DNA of 64,000 bases from Pterobdella sp. o SKG-2022 (lineage: Eukaryota > Annelida > Clitellata > Hirudinida > Piscicolidae), in contig CAXIVU010000056.1 in assembly GCA_964035795.1 (NCBI GenBank), forward strand, positions 1-64,000. Reading direction: 5' to 3'. Position 1 is the first letter of the stretch. Every line of letters starts with the position of its first letter. A model generated the notes under the pieces. The model was not told the DNA's origin and ran no database searches. It worked only from the letters and a program-made list of their open reading frames with translations. Of this stretch, positions 30,001 to 45,000 are shown in pieces. The translations under genes and the position numbers were made by a program.

Positions 30001-33000
30001 ACGCCAACTACAATAACTGTAACAACAACTTCATTGGCTACAGCTACAACAGTTTCGACAACGATTGCAACATCAACGCAAACAACAACTGTTATTATGA
30101 CAACAACGACAGAAATGTTGTCTAAATCTACGCCAACAGTTACTACTGTAGAAACAACAACGCCAACTACAATAACTGTAAGAACAACTTCATTGGCTAC
30201 AGCTACAACAGTTTCGACAACGATTGCAACATCAACGCAAACAACAACTGTTATTATGACAACAACGACAGAAATGTTGTCTAAATCTACGCCAACAGTT
30301 ACTACTGTAGAAACAACAACGCCAACTACAATAACTGTAACAACAACTTCATTGGCTACAGCTACAACAGTTTCGACAACGATTGCAACATCAACGCAAA
30401 CAACAACTGTTATTATGACAACAACGACAGAAATGTTGTCTAAATCTACGCCAACAGTTACTACTGTAGAAACAACAACGCCAACTACAATAACTGTAAC
30501 AACAACTTCATTGGCTACAGCTACAACAGTTTCGACAACGATTGCAACATCAACGCAAACAACAACTGTTATTATGACAACAACGACAGAAATGTTGTCT
30601 AAATCTACGCCAACAGTTACTACTGTAGAAACAACAACGCCAACTACAATAACTGTAACAACAACTTCATTGGCTACAGCTACAACAGTTTCGACAACGA
30701 TTGCAACATCAACGCAAACAACAACTGTTATTATGACAACAACGACAGAAATGTTGTCTAAATCTACGCCAACAGTTACTACTGTAGAAACAACAACGCC
30801 AACTACAATAACTGTAAGAACAACTTCATTGGCTACAGCTACAACAGTTTCGACAACGATTGCAACATCAACGCAAACAACAACTGTTATTATGACAACA
30901 ACGACAGAAATGTTGTCTAAATCTACGCCAACAGTTACTACTGTAGAAACAACAACGCCAACTACAATAACTGTAACAACAACTTCATTGGCTACAGCTA
31001 CAACAGTTTCGACAACGATTGCAACATCAACGCAAACAACAACTGTTATTATGACAACAACGACAGAAATGTTGTCTAAATCTACGCCAACAGTTACTAC
31101 TGTAGAAACAACAACGCCAACTACAATAACTGTAACAACAACTTCATTGGCTACAGCTACAACAGTTTCGACAACGATTGCAACATCAACGCAAACAACA
31201 ACTGTTATTATGACAACAACGACAGAAATGTTGTCTAAATCTACGCCAACAGTTACTACTGTAGAAACAACAACGCCAACTACAATAACTGTAACAACAA
31301 CTTCATTGGCTACAGCTACAACAGTTTCGACAACGATTGCAACATCAACGCAAACAACAACTGTTATTATGACAACAACGACAGAAATGTTGTCTAAATC
31401 TACGCCAACAGTTACTACTGTAGAAACAACAACGCCAACTACAATAACTGTAACAACAACTTCATTGGCTACAGCTACAACAGTTTCGACAACGATTGCA
31501 ACATCAACGCAAACAACAACTGTTATTATGACAAAAACGACAGAAATGTTGTCTAAATCTACGCCAACAGTTACTACTGTAGAAACAACAACGCCAACTA
31601 CAATTTCTGTAACAACAACTTCATTGGCTACAGCTACAACAGTTTCGACAACGATTGCAACATCAACGCAAACAACAACTGTTATTATGACAACAACGAC
31701 AGAAATGTTGTCTAAATCTACGCCAACAGTTACTACTGTAGAAACAACAACGCCAACTACAATAACTGTAACAACAACTTCATTGGCTACAGCTACAACA
31801 GTTTCGACAACGATTGCAACATCAACGCAAACAACAACTGTTATTATGACAACAACGACAGAAATGTTGTCTAAATCTACGCCAACAGTTACTACTGTAG
31901 AAACAACAACGCCAACTACAATTTCTGTAACAACAATTTCATTGGCTACAGCTACAACAGTTTCGACAACGATTGCAACATCAACGCAAACAACAACTGT
32001 TATTATGACAACAACGACAGAAATGTTGTCTAAATCTACGCCAACAGTTACTACTGTAGAAACAACAACGCCAACTACAATAACTGTAACAACAACTTCA
32101 TTGGCTACAGCTACAACAATTTCGACAACGATTGCAACATCAACGCAAACAACAACTGTTATTATGACAACAAAGACAGAAATGTTGTCTAAATCTACGC
32201 CGACAGTTACTACTGTAGAAACAACAACGCCAACTACAATAACTGTAAGAACAACTTCATTGGCTACAGCTACAACAGTTTCGACAACGATTGCAACATC
32301 AACGCAAACAACAACTGTTATTATGACAACAACGACAGAAATGTTGTCTAAATCTACGCCAACAGTTACTACTGTAGAAACAACAACGCCAACTACAATA
32401 ACTGTAACAACAACTTCATTGGCTACAGCTACAACAGTTTCGACAACGATTGCAACATCAACGCAAACAACAACTGTTATTATGACAACAACGACAGAAA
32501 TGTTGTCTAAATCTACGCCAACAGTTACTACTGTAGAAACAACAACGCCAACTACAATAACTGTAACAACAACTTCATTGGCTACAGCTACAACAGTTTC
32601 GACAACGATTGCAACATCAACGCAAACAACAACTGTTATTATGACAACAACGACAGAAATGTTGTCTAAATCTACGCCAACAGTTACTACTGTAGAAACA
32701 ACAACGCCAACTACAATAACTGTAACAACAACTTCATTGGCTACAGCTACAACAATTTCGACAACGATTGCAACATCAACGCAAACAACAACTGTTATTA
32801 TGACAACAAAGACAGAAATGTTGTCTAAATCTACGCCAACAGTTACTACTGTAAAAACAACAACGCCAACTACAATAACTGTAACAACAACTTCATTGGC
32901 TACAGCTACAACAGTTTCGACAACGATTGCAACATCAACGCAAACAACAACTGTTATTATGACAACAACGACAGAAATGTTGTCTAAATCTACGCCAACA

Positions 33001-36000
33001 GTTACTACTGTAGAAACAACAACGCCAACTACAATAACTGTAACAACAACTTCATTGGCTACAGCTACAACAGTTTCGACAACGATTGCAACATCAACGC
33101 AAACAACAACTGTTATTATGACAACAACGACAGAAATGTTGTCTAAATCTACGCCAACAGTTACTACTGTAGAAACAACAACGCCAACTACAATAACTGT
33201 AACAACAACTTCATTGGCTACAGCTACAACAGTTTCGACAACGATTGCAACATCAACGCAAACAACAACTGTTATTATGACAACAACGACAGAAATGTTG
33301 TCTAAATCTACGCCAACAGTTACTACTGTAGAAACAACAACGCCAACTACAATAACTGTAACAACAACTTCATTGGCTACAGCTACAACAGTTTCGACAA
33401 CGATTGCAACATCAACGCAAACAACAACTGTTATTATGACAACAACGACAGAAATGTTGTCTAAATCTACGCCAACAGTTACTACTGTAGAAACAACAAC
33501 GCCAACTACAATAACTGTAACAACAACTTCATTGGCTACAGCTACAACAGTTTCGACAACGATTGCAACATCAACGCAAACAACAACTGTTATTATGACA
33601 ACAACGACAGAAATGTTGTCTAAATCTACGCCAACAGTTACTACTGTAGAAACAACAACGCCAACTACAATAACTGTAACAACAACTTCATTGGCTACAG
33701 CTACAACAGTTTCGACAACGATTGCAACATCAACGCAAACAACAACTGTTATTATGACAACAACGACAGAAATGTTGTCTAAATCTACGCCAACAGTTAC
33801 TACTGTAGAAACAACAACGCCAACTACAATAACTGTAACAACAACTTCATTGGCTACAGCTACAACAGTTTCGACAACGATTGCAACATCAACGCAAACA
33901 ACAACTGTTATTATGACAACAACGACAGAAATGTTGTCTAAATCTACGCCAACAGTTACTACTGTAGAAACAACAACGCCAACTACAATAACTGTAACAA
34001 CAACTTCATTGGCTACAGCTACAACAATTTCGACAACGATTGCAACATCAACGCAAACAACAACTGTTATTATGACAACAAAGACAGAAATGTTGTCTAA
34101 ATCTACGCCAACAGTTACTACTGTAAAAACAACAACGCCAACTACAATAACTGTAACAACAACTTCATTGGCTACAGCTACAACAGTTTCGACAACGATT
34201 GCAACATCAACGCAAACAACAACTGTTATTATGACAACAACGACAGAAATGTTGTCTAAATCTACGCCAACAGTTACTACTGTAGAAACAACAACGCCAA
34301 CTACAATAACTGTAACAACAACTTCATTGGCTACAGCTACAACAGTTTCGACAACGATTGCAACATCAACGCAAACAACAACTGTTATTATGACAACAAC
34401 GACAGAAATGTTGTCTAAATCTACGCCAACAGTTACTACTGTAGAAACAACAACGCCAACTACAATAACTGTAACAACAACTTCATTGGCTACAGCTACA
34501 ACAGTTTCGACAACGATTGCAACATCAACGCAAACAACAACTGTTATTATGACAACAACGACAGAAATGTTGTCTAAATCTACGCCAACAGTTACTACTG
34601 TAGAAACAACAACGCCAACTACAATAACTGTAACAACAACTTCATTGGCTACAGCTACAACAGTTTCGACAACGATTGCAACATCAACGCAAACAACAAC
34701 TGTTATTATGACAACAACGACAGAAATGTTGTCTAAATCTACGCCAACAGTTACTACTGTAGAAACAACAACGCCAACTACAATAACTGTAACAACAACT
34801 TCATTGGCTACAGCTACAACAGTTTCGACAACGATTGCAACATCAACGCAAACAACAACTGTTATTATGACAACAACGACAGAAATGTTGTCTAAATCTA
34901 CGCCAACAGTTACTACTGTAGAAACAACAACGCCAACTACAATAACTGTAACAACAACTTCATTGGCTACAGCTACAACAGTTTCGACAACGATTGCAAC
35001 ATCAACGCAAACAACAACTGTTATTATGACAAAAACGACAGAAATGTTGTCTAAATCTACGCCAACAGTTACTACTGTAGAAACAACAACGCCAACTACA
35101 ATTTCTGTAACAACAACTTCATTGGCTACAGCTACAACAGTTTCGACAACGATTGCAACATCAACGCAAACAACAACTGTTATTATGACAACAACGACAG
35201 AAATGTTGTCTAAATCTACGCCAACAGTTACTACTGTAGAAACAACAACGCCAACTACAATAACTGTAACAACAACTTCATTGGCTACAGCTACAACAGT
35301 TTCGACAACGATTGCAACATCAACGCAAACAACAACTGTTATTATGACAACAACGACAGAAATGTTGTCTAAATCTACGCCAACAGTTACTACTGTAGAA
35401 ACAACAACGCCAACTACAATAACTGTAACAACAACTTCATTGGCTACAGCTACAACAGTTTCGACAACGATTGCAACATCAACGCAAATAACAACTGTTA
35501 TTATGACAACAACGACAGAAATGTTGTCTAAATCTACGCCAACAGTTACTACTGTAGAAACAACAACGCCAACTACAATAACTGTAAGAACAACTTCATT
35601 GGCTACAGCTACAACAGTTTCGACAACGATTGCAACATCAACGCAAACAACAACTGTTATTATGACAACAACGACAGAAATGTTGTCTAAATCTACGCCA
35701 ACAGTTACTACTGTAGAAACAACAACGCCAACTACAATAACTGTAACAACAACTTCATTGGCTACAGCTACAACAGTTTCGACAACGATTGCAACATCAA
35801 CGCAAACAACAACTGTTATTATGACAACAACGACAGAAATGTTGTCTAAATCTACGCCAACAGTTACTACTGTAGAAACAACAACGCCAACTACAATAAC
35901 TGTAACAACAACTTCATTGGCTACAGCTACAACAGTTTCGACAACGATTGCAACATCAACGCAAACAACAACTGTTATTATGACAACAACGACAGAAATG

Positions 36001-39000
36001 TTGTCTAAATCTACGCCAACAGTTACTACTGTAGAAACAACAACGCCAACTACAATAACTGTAACAACAACTTCATTGGCTACAGCTACAACAGTTTCGA
36101 CAACGATTGCAACATCAACGCAAACAACAACTGTTATTATGACAACAACGACAGAAATGTTGTCTAAATCTACGCCAACAGTTACTACTGTAGAAACAAC
36201 AACGCCAACTACAATAACTGTAACAACAACTTCATTGGCTACAGCTACAACAGTTTCGACAACGATTGCAACATCAACGCAAACAACAACTGTTATTATG
36301 ACAACAACGACAGAAATGTTGTCTAAATCTACGCCAACAGTTACTACTGTAGAAACAACAACGCCAACTACAATAACTGTAACAACAACTTCATTGGCTA
36401 CAGCTACAACAGTTTCGACAACGATTGCAACATCAACGCAAACAACAACTGTTATTATGACAACAACGACAGAAATGTTGTCTAAATCTACGCCAACAGT
36501 TACTACTGTAGAAACAACAACGCCAACTACAATTTCTGTAACAACAACTTCATTGGCTACAGCTACAACAGTTTCGACAACGATTGCAACATCAACGCAA
36601 ACAACAACTGTTATTATGACAACAACGACAGAAATGTTGTCTAAATCTACGCCAACAGTTACTACTGTAGAAACAACAACGCCAACTACAATAACTGTAA
36701 CAACAACTTCATTGGCTACAGCTACAACAGTTTCGACAACGATTGCAACATCAACGCAAACAACAACTGTTATTATGACAACAACGACAGAAATGTTGTC
36801 TAAATCTACGCCAACAGTTACTACTGTAGAAACAACAACGCCAACTACAATAACTGTAACAACAACTTCATTGGCTACAGATACAACAGTTTCGACAACG
36901 ATTGCAACATCAACGCAAACAACAACTGTTATTATGACAACAACGACAGAAATGTTGTCTAAATCTACGCCAACAGTTACTACTGTAAAAACAACAACGC
37001 CAACTACAATTTCTGTAACAACAACTTCATTGGCTACAGCTACAACAGTTTCGACAACGATTGCAACATCAACGCAAACAACAACTGTTATTATGACAAC
37101 AACGACAGAAATGTTGTCTAAATCTACGCCAACAGTTACTACTGTAGAAACAACAACGCCAACTACAATAACTGTAACAACAACTTCATTGGCTACAGCT
37201 ACAACAGTTTCGACAACGATTGCAACATCAACGCAAACAACAACTGTTATTATGACAACAACGACAGAAATGTTGTCTAAATCTACGCCAACAGTTACTA
37301 CTGTAGAAACAACAACGCCAACTACAATTTCTGTAACAACAATTTCATTGGCTACAGATACAACAGTTTCGACAACGATTGCAACATCAACGCAAACAAC
37401 AACTGTTATTATGACAACAACGACAGAAATGTTGTCTAAATCTACGCCAACAGTTACTACTGTAGAAACAACAACGCCAACTACAATTTCTGTAACAACA
37501 ATTTCATTGGCTAAAGCTACAACAGTTTCGACAACGATTGCAACATCAACGCAAACAACAACTGTTATTATGACAACAACGACAGAAATGTTGTCTAAAT
37601 CTACGCCAACAGTTACTACTGTAGAAACAACAACGCCAACTACAATAACTGTAACAACAACTTCATTGGCTACAGCTACAACAGTTTCGACAACGATTGC
37701 AACATCAACGCAAACAACAACTGTTATTATGACAACAACGACAGAAATGTTGTCTAAATCTACGCCAACAGTTACTACTGTAGAAACAACAACGCCAACT
37801 ACAATAACTGTAAGAACAACTTCATTGGCTACAGCTACAACAGTTTCGACAACGATTGCAACATCAACGCAAACAACAACTGTTATTATGACAACAACGA
37901 CAGAAATGTTGTCTAAATCTACGCCAACAGTTACTACTGTAGAAACAACAACGCCAACTACAATAACTGTAACAACAACTTCATTGGCTACAGCTACAAC
38001 AGTTTCGACAACGATTGCAACATCAACGCAAACAACAACTGTTATTATGACAACAACGACAGAAATGTTGTCTAAATCTACGCCAACAGTTACTACTGTA
38101 GAAACAACAACGCCAACTACAATAACTGTAACAACAACTTCATTGGCTACAGATACAACAGTTTCGACAACGATTGCAACATCAACGCAAACAACAACTG
38201 TTATTATGACAACAACGACAGAAATGTTGTCTAAATCTACGCCAACAGTTACTACTGTAAAAACAACAACGCCAACTACAATTTCTGTAACAACAACTTC
38301 ATTGGCTACAGCTACAACAGTTTCGACAACGATTGCAACATCAACGCAAACAACAACTGTTATTATGACAACAACGACAGAAATGTTGTCTAAATCTACG
38401 CTAACAGTTACTACTGTAGAAACAACAACGCCAACTACAATAACTGTAACAACAACTTCATTGGCTACAGCTACAACAGTTTCGACAACGATTGCAACAT
38501 CAACGCAAACAACAACTGTTATTATGACAACAACGACAGAAATGTTGTCTAAATCTACGCCAACAGTTACTACTGTAGAAACAACAACGCCAACTACAAT
38601 TTCTGTAACAACAATTTCATTGGCTACAGATACAACAGTTTCGACAACGATTGCAACATCAACGCAAACAACAACTGTTATTATGACAACAACGACAGAA
38701 ATGTTGTCTAAATCTACGCCAACAGTTACTACTGTAGAAACAACAACGCCAACTACAATTTCTGTAACAACAATTTCATTGGCTAAAGCTACAACAGTTT
38801 CGACAACGATTGCAACATCAACGCAAACAACAACTGTTATTATGACAACAACGACAGAAATGTTGTCTAAATCTACGCCAACAGTTACTACTGTAGAAAC
38901 AACAACGCCAACTACAATAACTGTAACAACAACTTCATTGGCTACAGCTACAACAGTTTCGACAACGATTGCAACATCAACGCAAACAACAACTGTTATT

Positions 39001-42000
39001 ATGACAACAACGACAGAAATGTTGTCTAAATCTACGCCAACAGTTACTACTGTAGAAACAACAACGCCAACTACAATAACTGTAAGAACAACTTCATTGG
39101 CTACAGCTACAACAGTTTCGACAACGATTGCAACATCAACGCAAACAACAACTGTTATTATGACAACAACGACAGAAATGTTGTCTAAATCTACGCCAAC
39201 AGTTACTACTGTAGAAACAACAACGCCAACTACAATAACTGTAACAACAACTTCATTGGCTACAGCTACAACAGTTTCGACAACGATTGCAACATCAACG
39301 CAAACAACAACTGTTATTATGACAACAACGACAGAAATGTTGTCTAAATCTACGCCAACAGTTACTACTGTAGAAACAACAACGCCAACTACAATAACTG
39401 TAACAACAACTTCATTGGCTACAGCTACAACAGTTTCGACAACGATTGCAACATCAACGCAAACAACAACTGTTATTATGACAACAACGACAGAAATGTT
39501 GTCTAAATCTACGCCAACAGTTACTACTGTAGAAACAACAACGCCAACTACAATTTCTGTAACAACAACTTCATTGGCTACAGCTACAACAGTTTCGACA
39601 ACGATTGCAACATCAACGCAAACAACAACTGTTATTATGACAACAACGACAGAAATGTTGTCTAAATCTACGCCAACAGTTACTACTGTAGAAACAACAA
39701 CGCCAACTACAATAACTGTAACAACAACTTCATTGGCTACAGCTACAACAGTTTCGACAACGATTGCAACATCAACGCAAACAACAACTGTTATTATGAC
39801 AACAACGACAGAAATGTTGTCTAAATCTACGCCAACAGTTACTACTGTAGAAACAACAACGCCAACTACAATAACTGTAACAACAACTTCATTGGCTACA
39901 GCTACAACAGTTTCGACAACGATTGCAACATCAACGCAAACAACAACTGTTATTATGACAACAACGACAGAAATGTTGTCTAAATCTACGCCAACAGTTA
40001 CTACTGTAGAAACAACAACGCCAACTACAATAACTGTAACAACAACTTCATTGGCTACAGCTACAACAGTTTCGACAACGATTGCAACATCAACGCAAAC
40101 AACAACTGTTATTATGACAACAACGACAGAAATGTTGTCTAAATCTACGCCAACAGTTACTACTGTAGAAACAACAACGCCAACTACAATAACTGTAACA
40201 ACAACTTCATTGGCTACAGCTACAACAGTTTCGACAACGATTGCAACATCAACGCAAACAACAACTGTTATTATGACAACAACGACAGAAATGTTGTCTA
40301 AATCTACGCCAACAGTTACTACTGTAGAAACAACAACGCCAACTACAATAACTGTAACAACAACTTCATTGGCTACAGCTACAACAGTTTCGACAACGAT
40401 TGCAACATCAACGCAAACAACAACTGTTATTATGACAACAACGACAGAAATGTTGTCTAAATCTACGCCAACAGTTACTACTGTAGAAACAACAACGCCA
40501 ACTACAATAACTGTAACAACAACTTCATTGGCTACAGCTACAACAGTTTCGACAACGATTGCAACATCAACGCAAACAACAACTGTTATTATGACAACAA
40601 CGACAGAAATGTTGTCTAAATCTACGCCAACAGTTACTACTGTAGAAACAACAACGCCAACTACAATAACTGTAACAACAACTTCATTGGCTACAGCTAC
40701 AACAGTTTCGACATCGATTGCAACATCAACGCAAACAACAACTGTTATTATGACAACAACGACAGAAATGTTGTCTAAATCTACGCCAACAGTTACTACT
40801 GTAGAAACAACAACGCCAACTACAATAACTGTAACAACAACTTCATTGGCTACAGCTACAACAGTTTCGACAACGATTGCAACATCAACGCAAACAACAA
40901 CTGTTATTATGACAACAACGACAGAAATGTTGTCTAAATCTACGCCAACAGTTACTACTGTAGAAACAACAACGCCAACTACAATAACTGTAACAACAAC
41001 TTCATTGGCTACAGCTACAACAGTTTCGACAACGATTGCAACATCAACGCAAACAACAACTGTTATTATGACAACAACGACAGAAATGTTGTCTAAATCT
41101 ACGCCAACAGTTACTACTGTAGAAACAACAACGCCAACTACAATAACTGTAACAACAACTTCATTGGCTACAGCTACAACAGTTTCGACAACGATTGCAA
41201 CATCAACGCAAACAACAACTGTTATTATGACAACAACGACAGAAATGTTGTCTAAATCTACGCCAACAGTTACTACTGTAGAAACAACAACGCCAACTAC
41301 AATAACTGTAACAACAACTTCATTGGCTACAGCTACAACAGTTTCGACAACGATTGCAACATCAACGCAAACAACAACTGTTATTATGACAACAACGACA
41401 GAAATGTTGTCTAAATCTACGCCAACAGTTACTACTGTAGAAACAACAACGCCAACTACAATAACTGTAACAACAACTTCATTGGCTACAGCTACAACAG
41501 TTTCGACAACGATTGCAACATCAACGCAAACAACAACTGTTATTATGACAACAACGACAGAAATGTTGTCTAAATCTACGCCAACAGTTACTACTGTAGA
41601 AACAACAACGCCAACTACAATAACTGTAACAACAACTTCATTGGCTACAGCTACAACAGTTTCGACAACGATTGCAACATCAACGCAAACAACAACTGTT
41701 ATTATGACAACAACGACAGAAATGTTGTCTAAATCTACGCCAACAGTTACTACTGTAGAAACAACAACGCCAACTACAATAACTGTAACAACAACTTCAT
41801 TGGCTACAGCTACAACAGTTTCGACAACGATTGCAACATCAACGCAAACAACAACTGTTATTATGACAACAACGACAGAAATGTTGTCTAAATCTACGCC
41901 AACAGTTACTACTGTAGAAACAACAACGCCAACTACAATTACTGTAACAACAACTTCATTGGCTACAGCTACAACAGTTTCGACAACGATTGCAACATCA

Positions 42001-45000
42001 ACGCAAACAACAACTGTTATTATGACAACAACGACAGAAATGTTGTCTAAATCTACGCCAACAGTTACTACTGTAGAAACAACAACGCCAACTACAATTT
42101 CTGTAACAACAATTTCATTGGCTACAGATACAACAGTTTCGACAACGATTGCAACATCAACGCAAACAACAACTGTTATTATGACAACAACGACAGAAAT
42201 GTTGTCTAAATCTACGCCAACAGTTACTACTGTAGAAACAACAACGCCAACTACAATAACTGTAACAACAACTTCATTGGCTACAGCTACAACAGTTTCG
42301 ACAACGATTGCAACATCAACGCAAACAACAACTGTTATTATGACAACAACGACAGAAATGTTGTCTAAATCTACGCCAACAGTTACTACTGTAGAAACAA
42401 CAACGCCAACTACAATAACTGTAACAACAACTTCATTGGCTACAGCTACAACAGTTTCGACAACGATTGCAACATCAACGCAAACAACAACTGTTATTAT
42501 GACAACAACGACAGAAATGTTGTCTAAATCTACGCCAACAGTTACTACTGTAGAAACAACAACGCCAACTACAATAACTGTAACAACAACTTCATTGGCT
42601 ACAGCTACAACAGTTTCGACAACGATTGCAACATCAACGCAAACAACAACTGTTATTATGACAACAACGACAGAAATGTTGTCTAAATCTACGCCAACAG
42701 TTACTACTGTAGAAACAACAACGCCAACTACAATAACTGTAACAACAACTTCATTGGCTACAGCTACAACAGTTTCGACAACGATTGCAACATCAACGCA
42801 AACAACAACTGTTATTATGACAACAACGACAGAAATGTTGTCTAAATCTACGCCAACAGTTACTACTGTAGAAACAACAACGCCAACTACAATAACTGTA
42901 ACAACAACTTCATTGGCTACAGCTACAACAGTTTCGACAACGATTGCAACATCAACGCAAACAACAACTGTTATTATGACAACAACGACAGAAATGTTGT
43001 CTAAATCTACGCCAACAGTTACTACTGTAGAAACAACAACGCCAACTACAATAACTGTAACAACAACTTCATTGGCTACAGCTACAACAGTTTCGACAGC
43101 GATTGCAACATCAACGCAAACAACAACTGTTATTATGACAACAACGACAGAAATGTTGTCTAAATCTACGCCAACAGTTACTACTGTAGAAACAACAACG
43201 CCAACTACAATAACTGTAACAACAACTTCATTGGCTACAGCTACAACAGTTTCGACAACGATTGCAACATCAACGCAAACAACAACTGTTATTATGACAA
43301 CAACGACAGAAATGTTGTCTAAATCTACGCCAACAGTTACTACTGTAGAAACAACAACGCCAACTACAATAACTGTAACAACAACTTCATTGGCTACAGC
43401 TACAACAGTTTCGACAACGATTGCAACATCAACGCAAACAACAACTGTTATTATGACAACAACGACAGAAATGTTGTCTAAATCTACGCCAACAGTTACT
43501 ACTGTAGAAACAACAACGCCAACTACAATAACTGTAACAACAACTTCATTGGCTACAGCTACAACAGTTTCGACAACGATTGCAACATCAACGCAAACAA
43601 CAACTGTTATTATGACAACAACGACAGAAATGTTGTCTAAATCTACGCCAACAGTTACTACTGTAGAAACAACAACGCCAACTACAATAACTGTAACAAC
43701 AACTTCATTGGCTACAGCTACAACAGTTTCGACAACGATTGCAACATCAACGCAAACAACAACTGTTATTATGACAACAACGACAGAAATGTTGTCTAAA
43801 TCTACGCCAACAGTTACTACTGTAGAAACAACAACGCCAACTACAATAACTGTAACAACAACTTCATTGGCTACAGCTACAACAGTTTCGACAACGATTG
43901 CAACATCAACGCAAACAACAACTGTTATTATGACAACAACGACAGAAATGTTGTCTAAATCTACGCCAACAGTTACTACTGTAGAAACAACAACGCCAAC
44001 TACAATAACTGTAACAACAACTTCATTGGCTACAGCTACAACAGTTTCGACAACAATTGCAACATCAACGCAAACAACAACTGTTATTATGACAACAACG
44101 ACAGAAATGTTGTCTAAATCTACGCCAACAGTTACTACTGTAGAAACAACAACGCCAACTACAATAACTGTAACAACAACTTCATTGGCTACAGCTACAA
44201 CAGTTTCGACAACGATTGCAACATCAACGCAAACAACAACTGTTATTATGACAACAACGACAGAAATGTTGTCTAAATCTACGCCAACAGTTACTACTGT
44301 AGAAACAACAACGCCAACTACAATAACTGTAACAACAACTTCATTGGCTACAGCTACAACAGTTTCGACAACGATTGCAACATCAACGCAAACAACAACT
44401 GTTATTATGACAACAACGACAGAAATGTTGTCTAAATCTACGCCAACAGTTACTACTGTAGAAACAACAACGCCAACTACAATAACTGTAACAACAACTT
44501 CATTGGCTACAGCTACAACAGTTTCGACAGCGATTGCAACATCAACGCAAACAACAACTGTTATTATGACAACAACGACAGAAATGTTGTCTAAATCTAC
44601 GCCAACAGTTACTACAGTAGAAACAACAACGCCAACTACAATAACTGTAACAACAACTTCATTGGCTACAGCTACAACAGTTTCGACAACGATTGCAACA
44701 TCAACGCAAACAACAACTGTTATTATGACAACAACGACAGAAATGTTGTCTAAATCTACGCCAACAGTTACTACTGTAGAAACAACAACGCCAACTACAA
44801 TAACTGTAACAACAACTTCATTGGCTACAGCTACAACAGTTTCGACAACGATTGCAACATCAACGCAAACAACAACTGTTATTATGACAACAACGACAGA
44901 AATGTTGTCTAAATCTACGCCAACAGTTACTACTGTAGAAACAACAACGCCAACTACAATAACTGTAACAACAACTTCATTGGCTACAGCTACAACAGTT

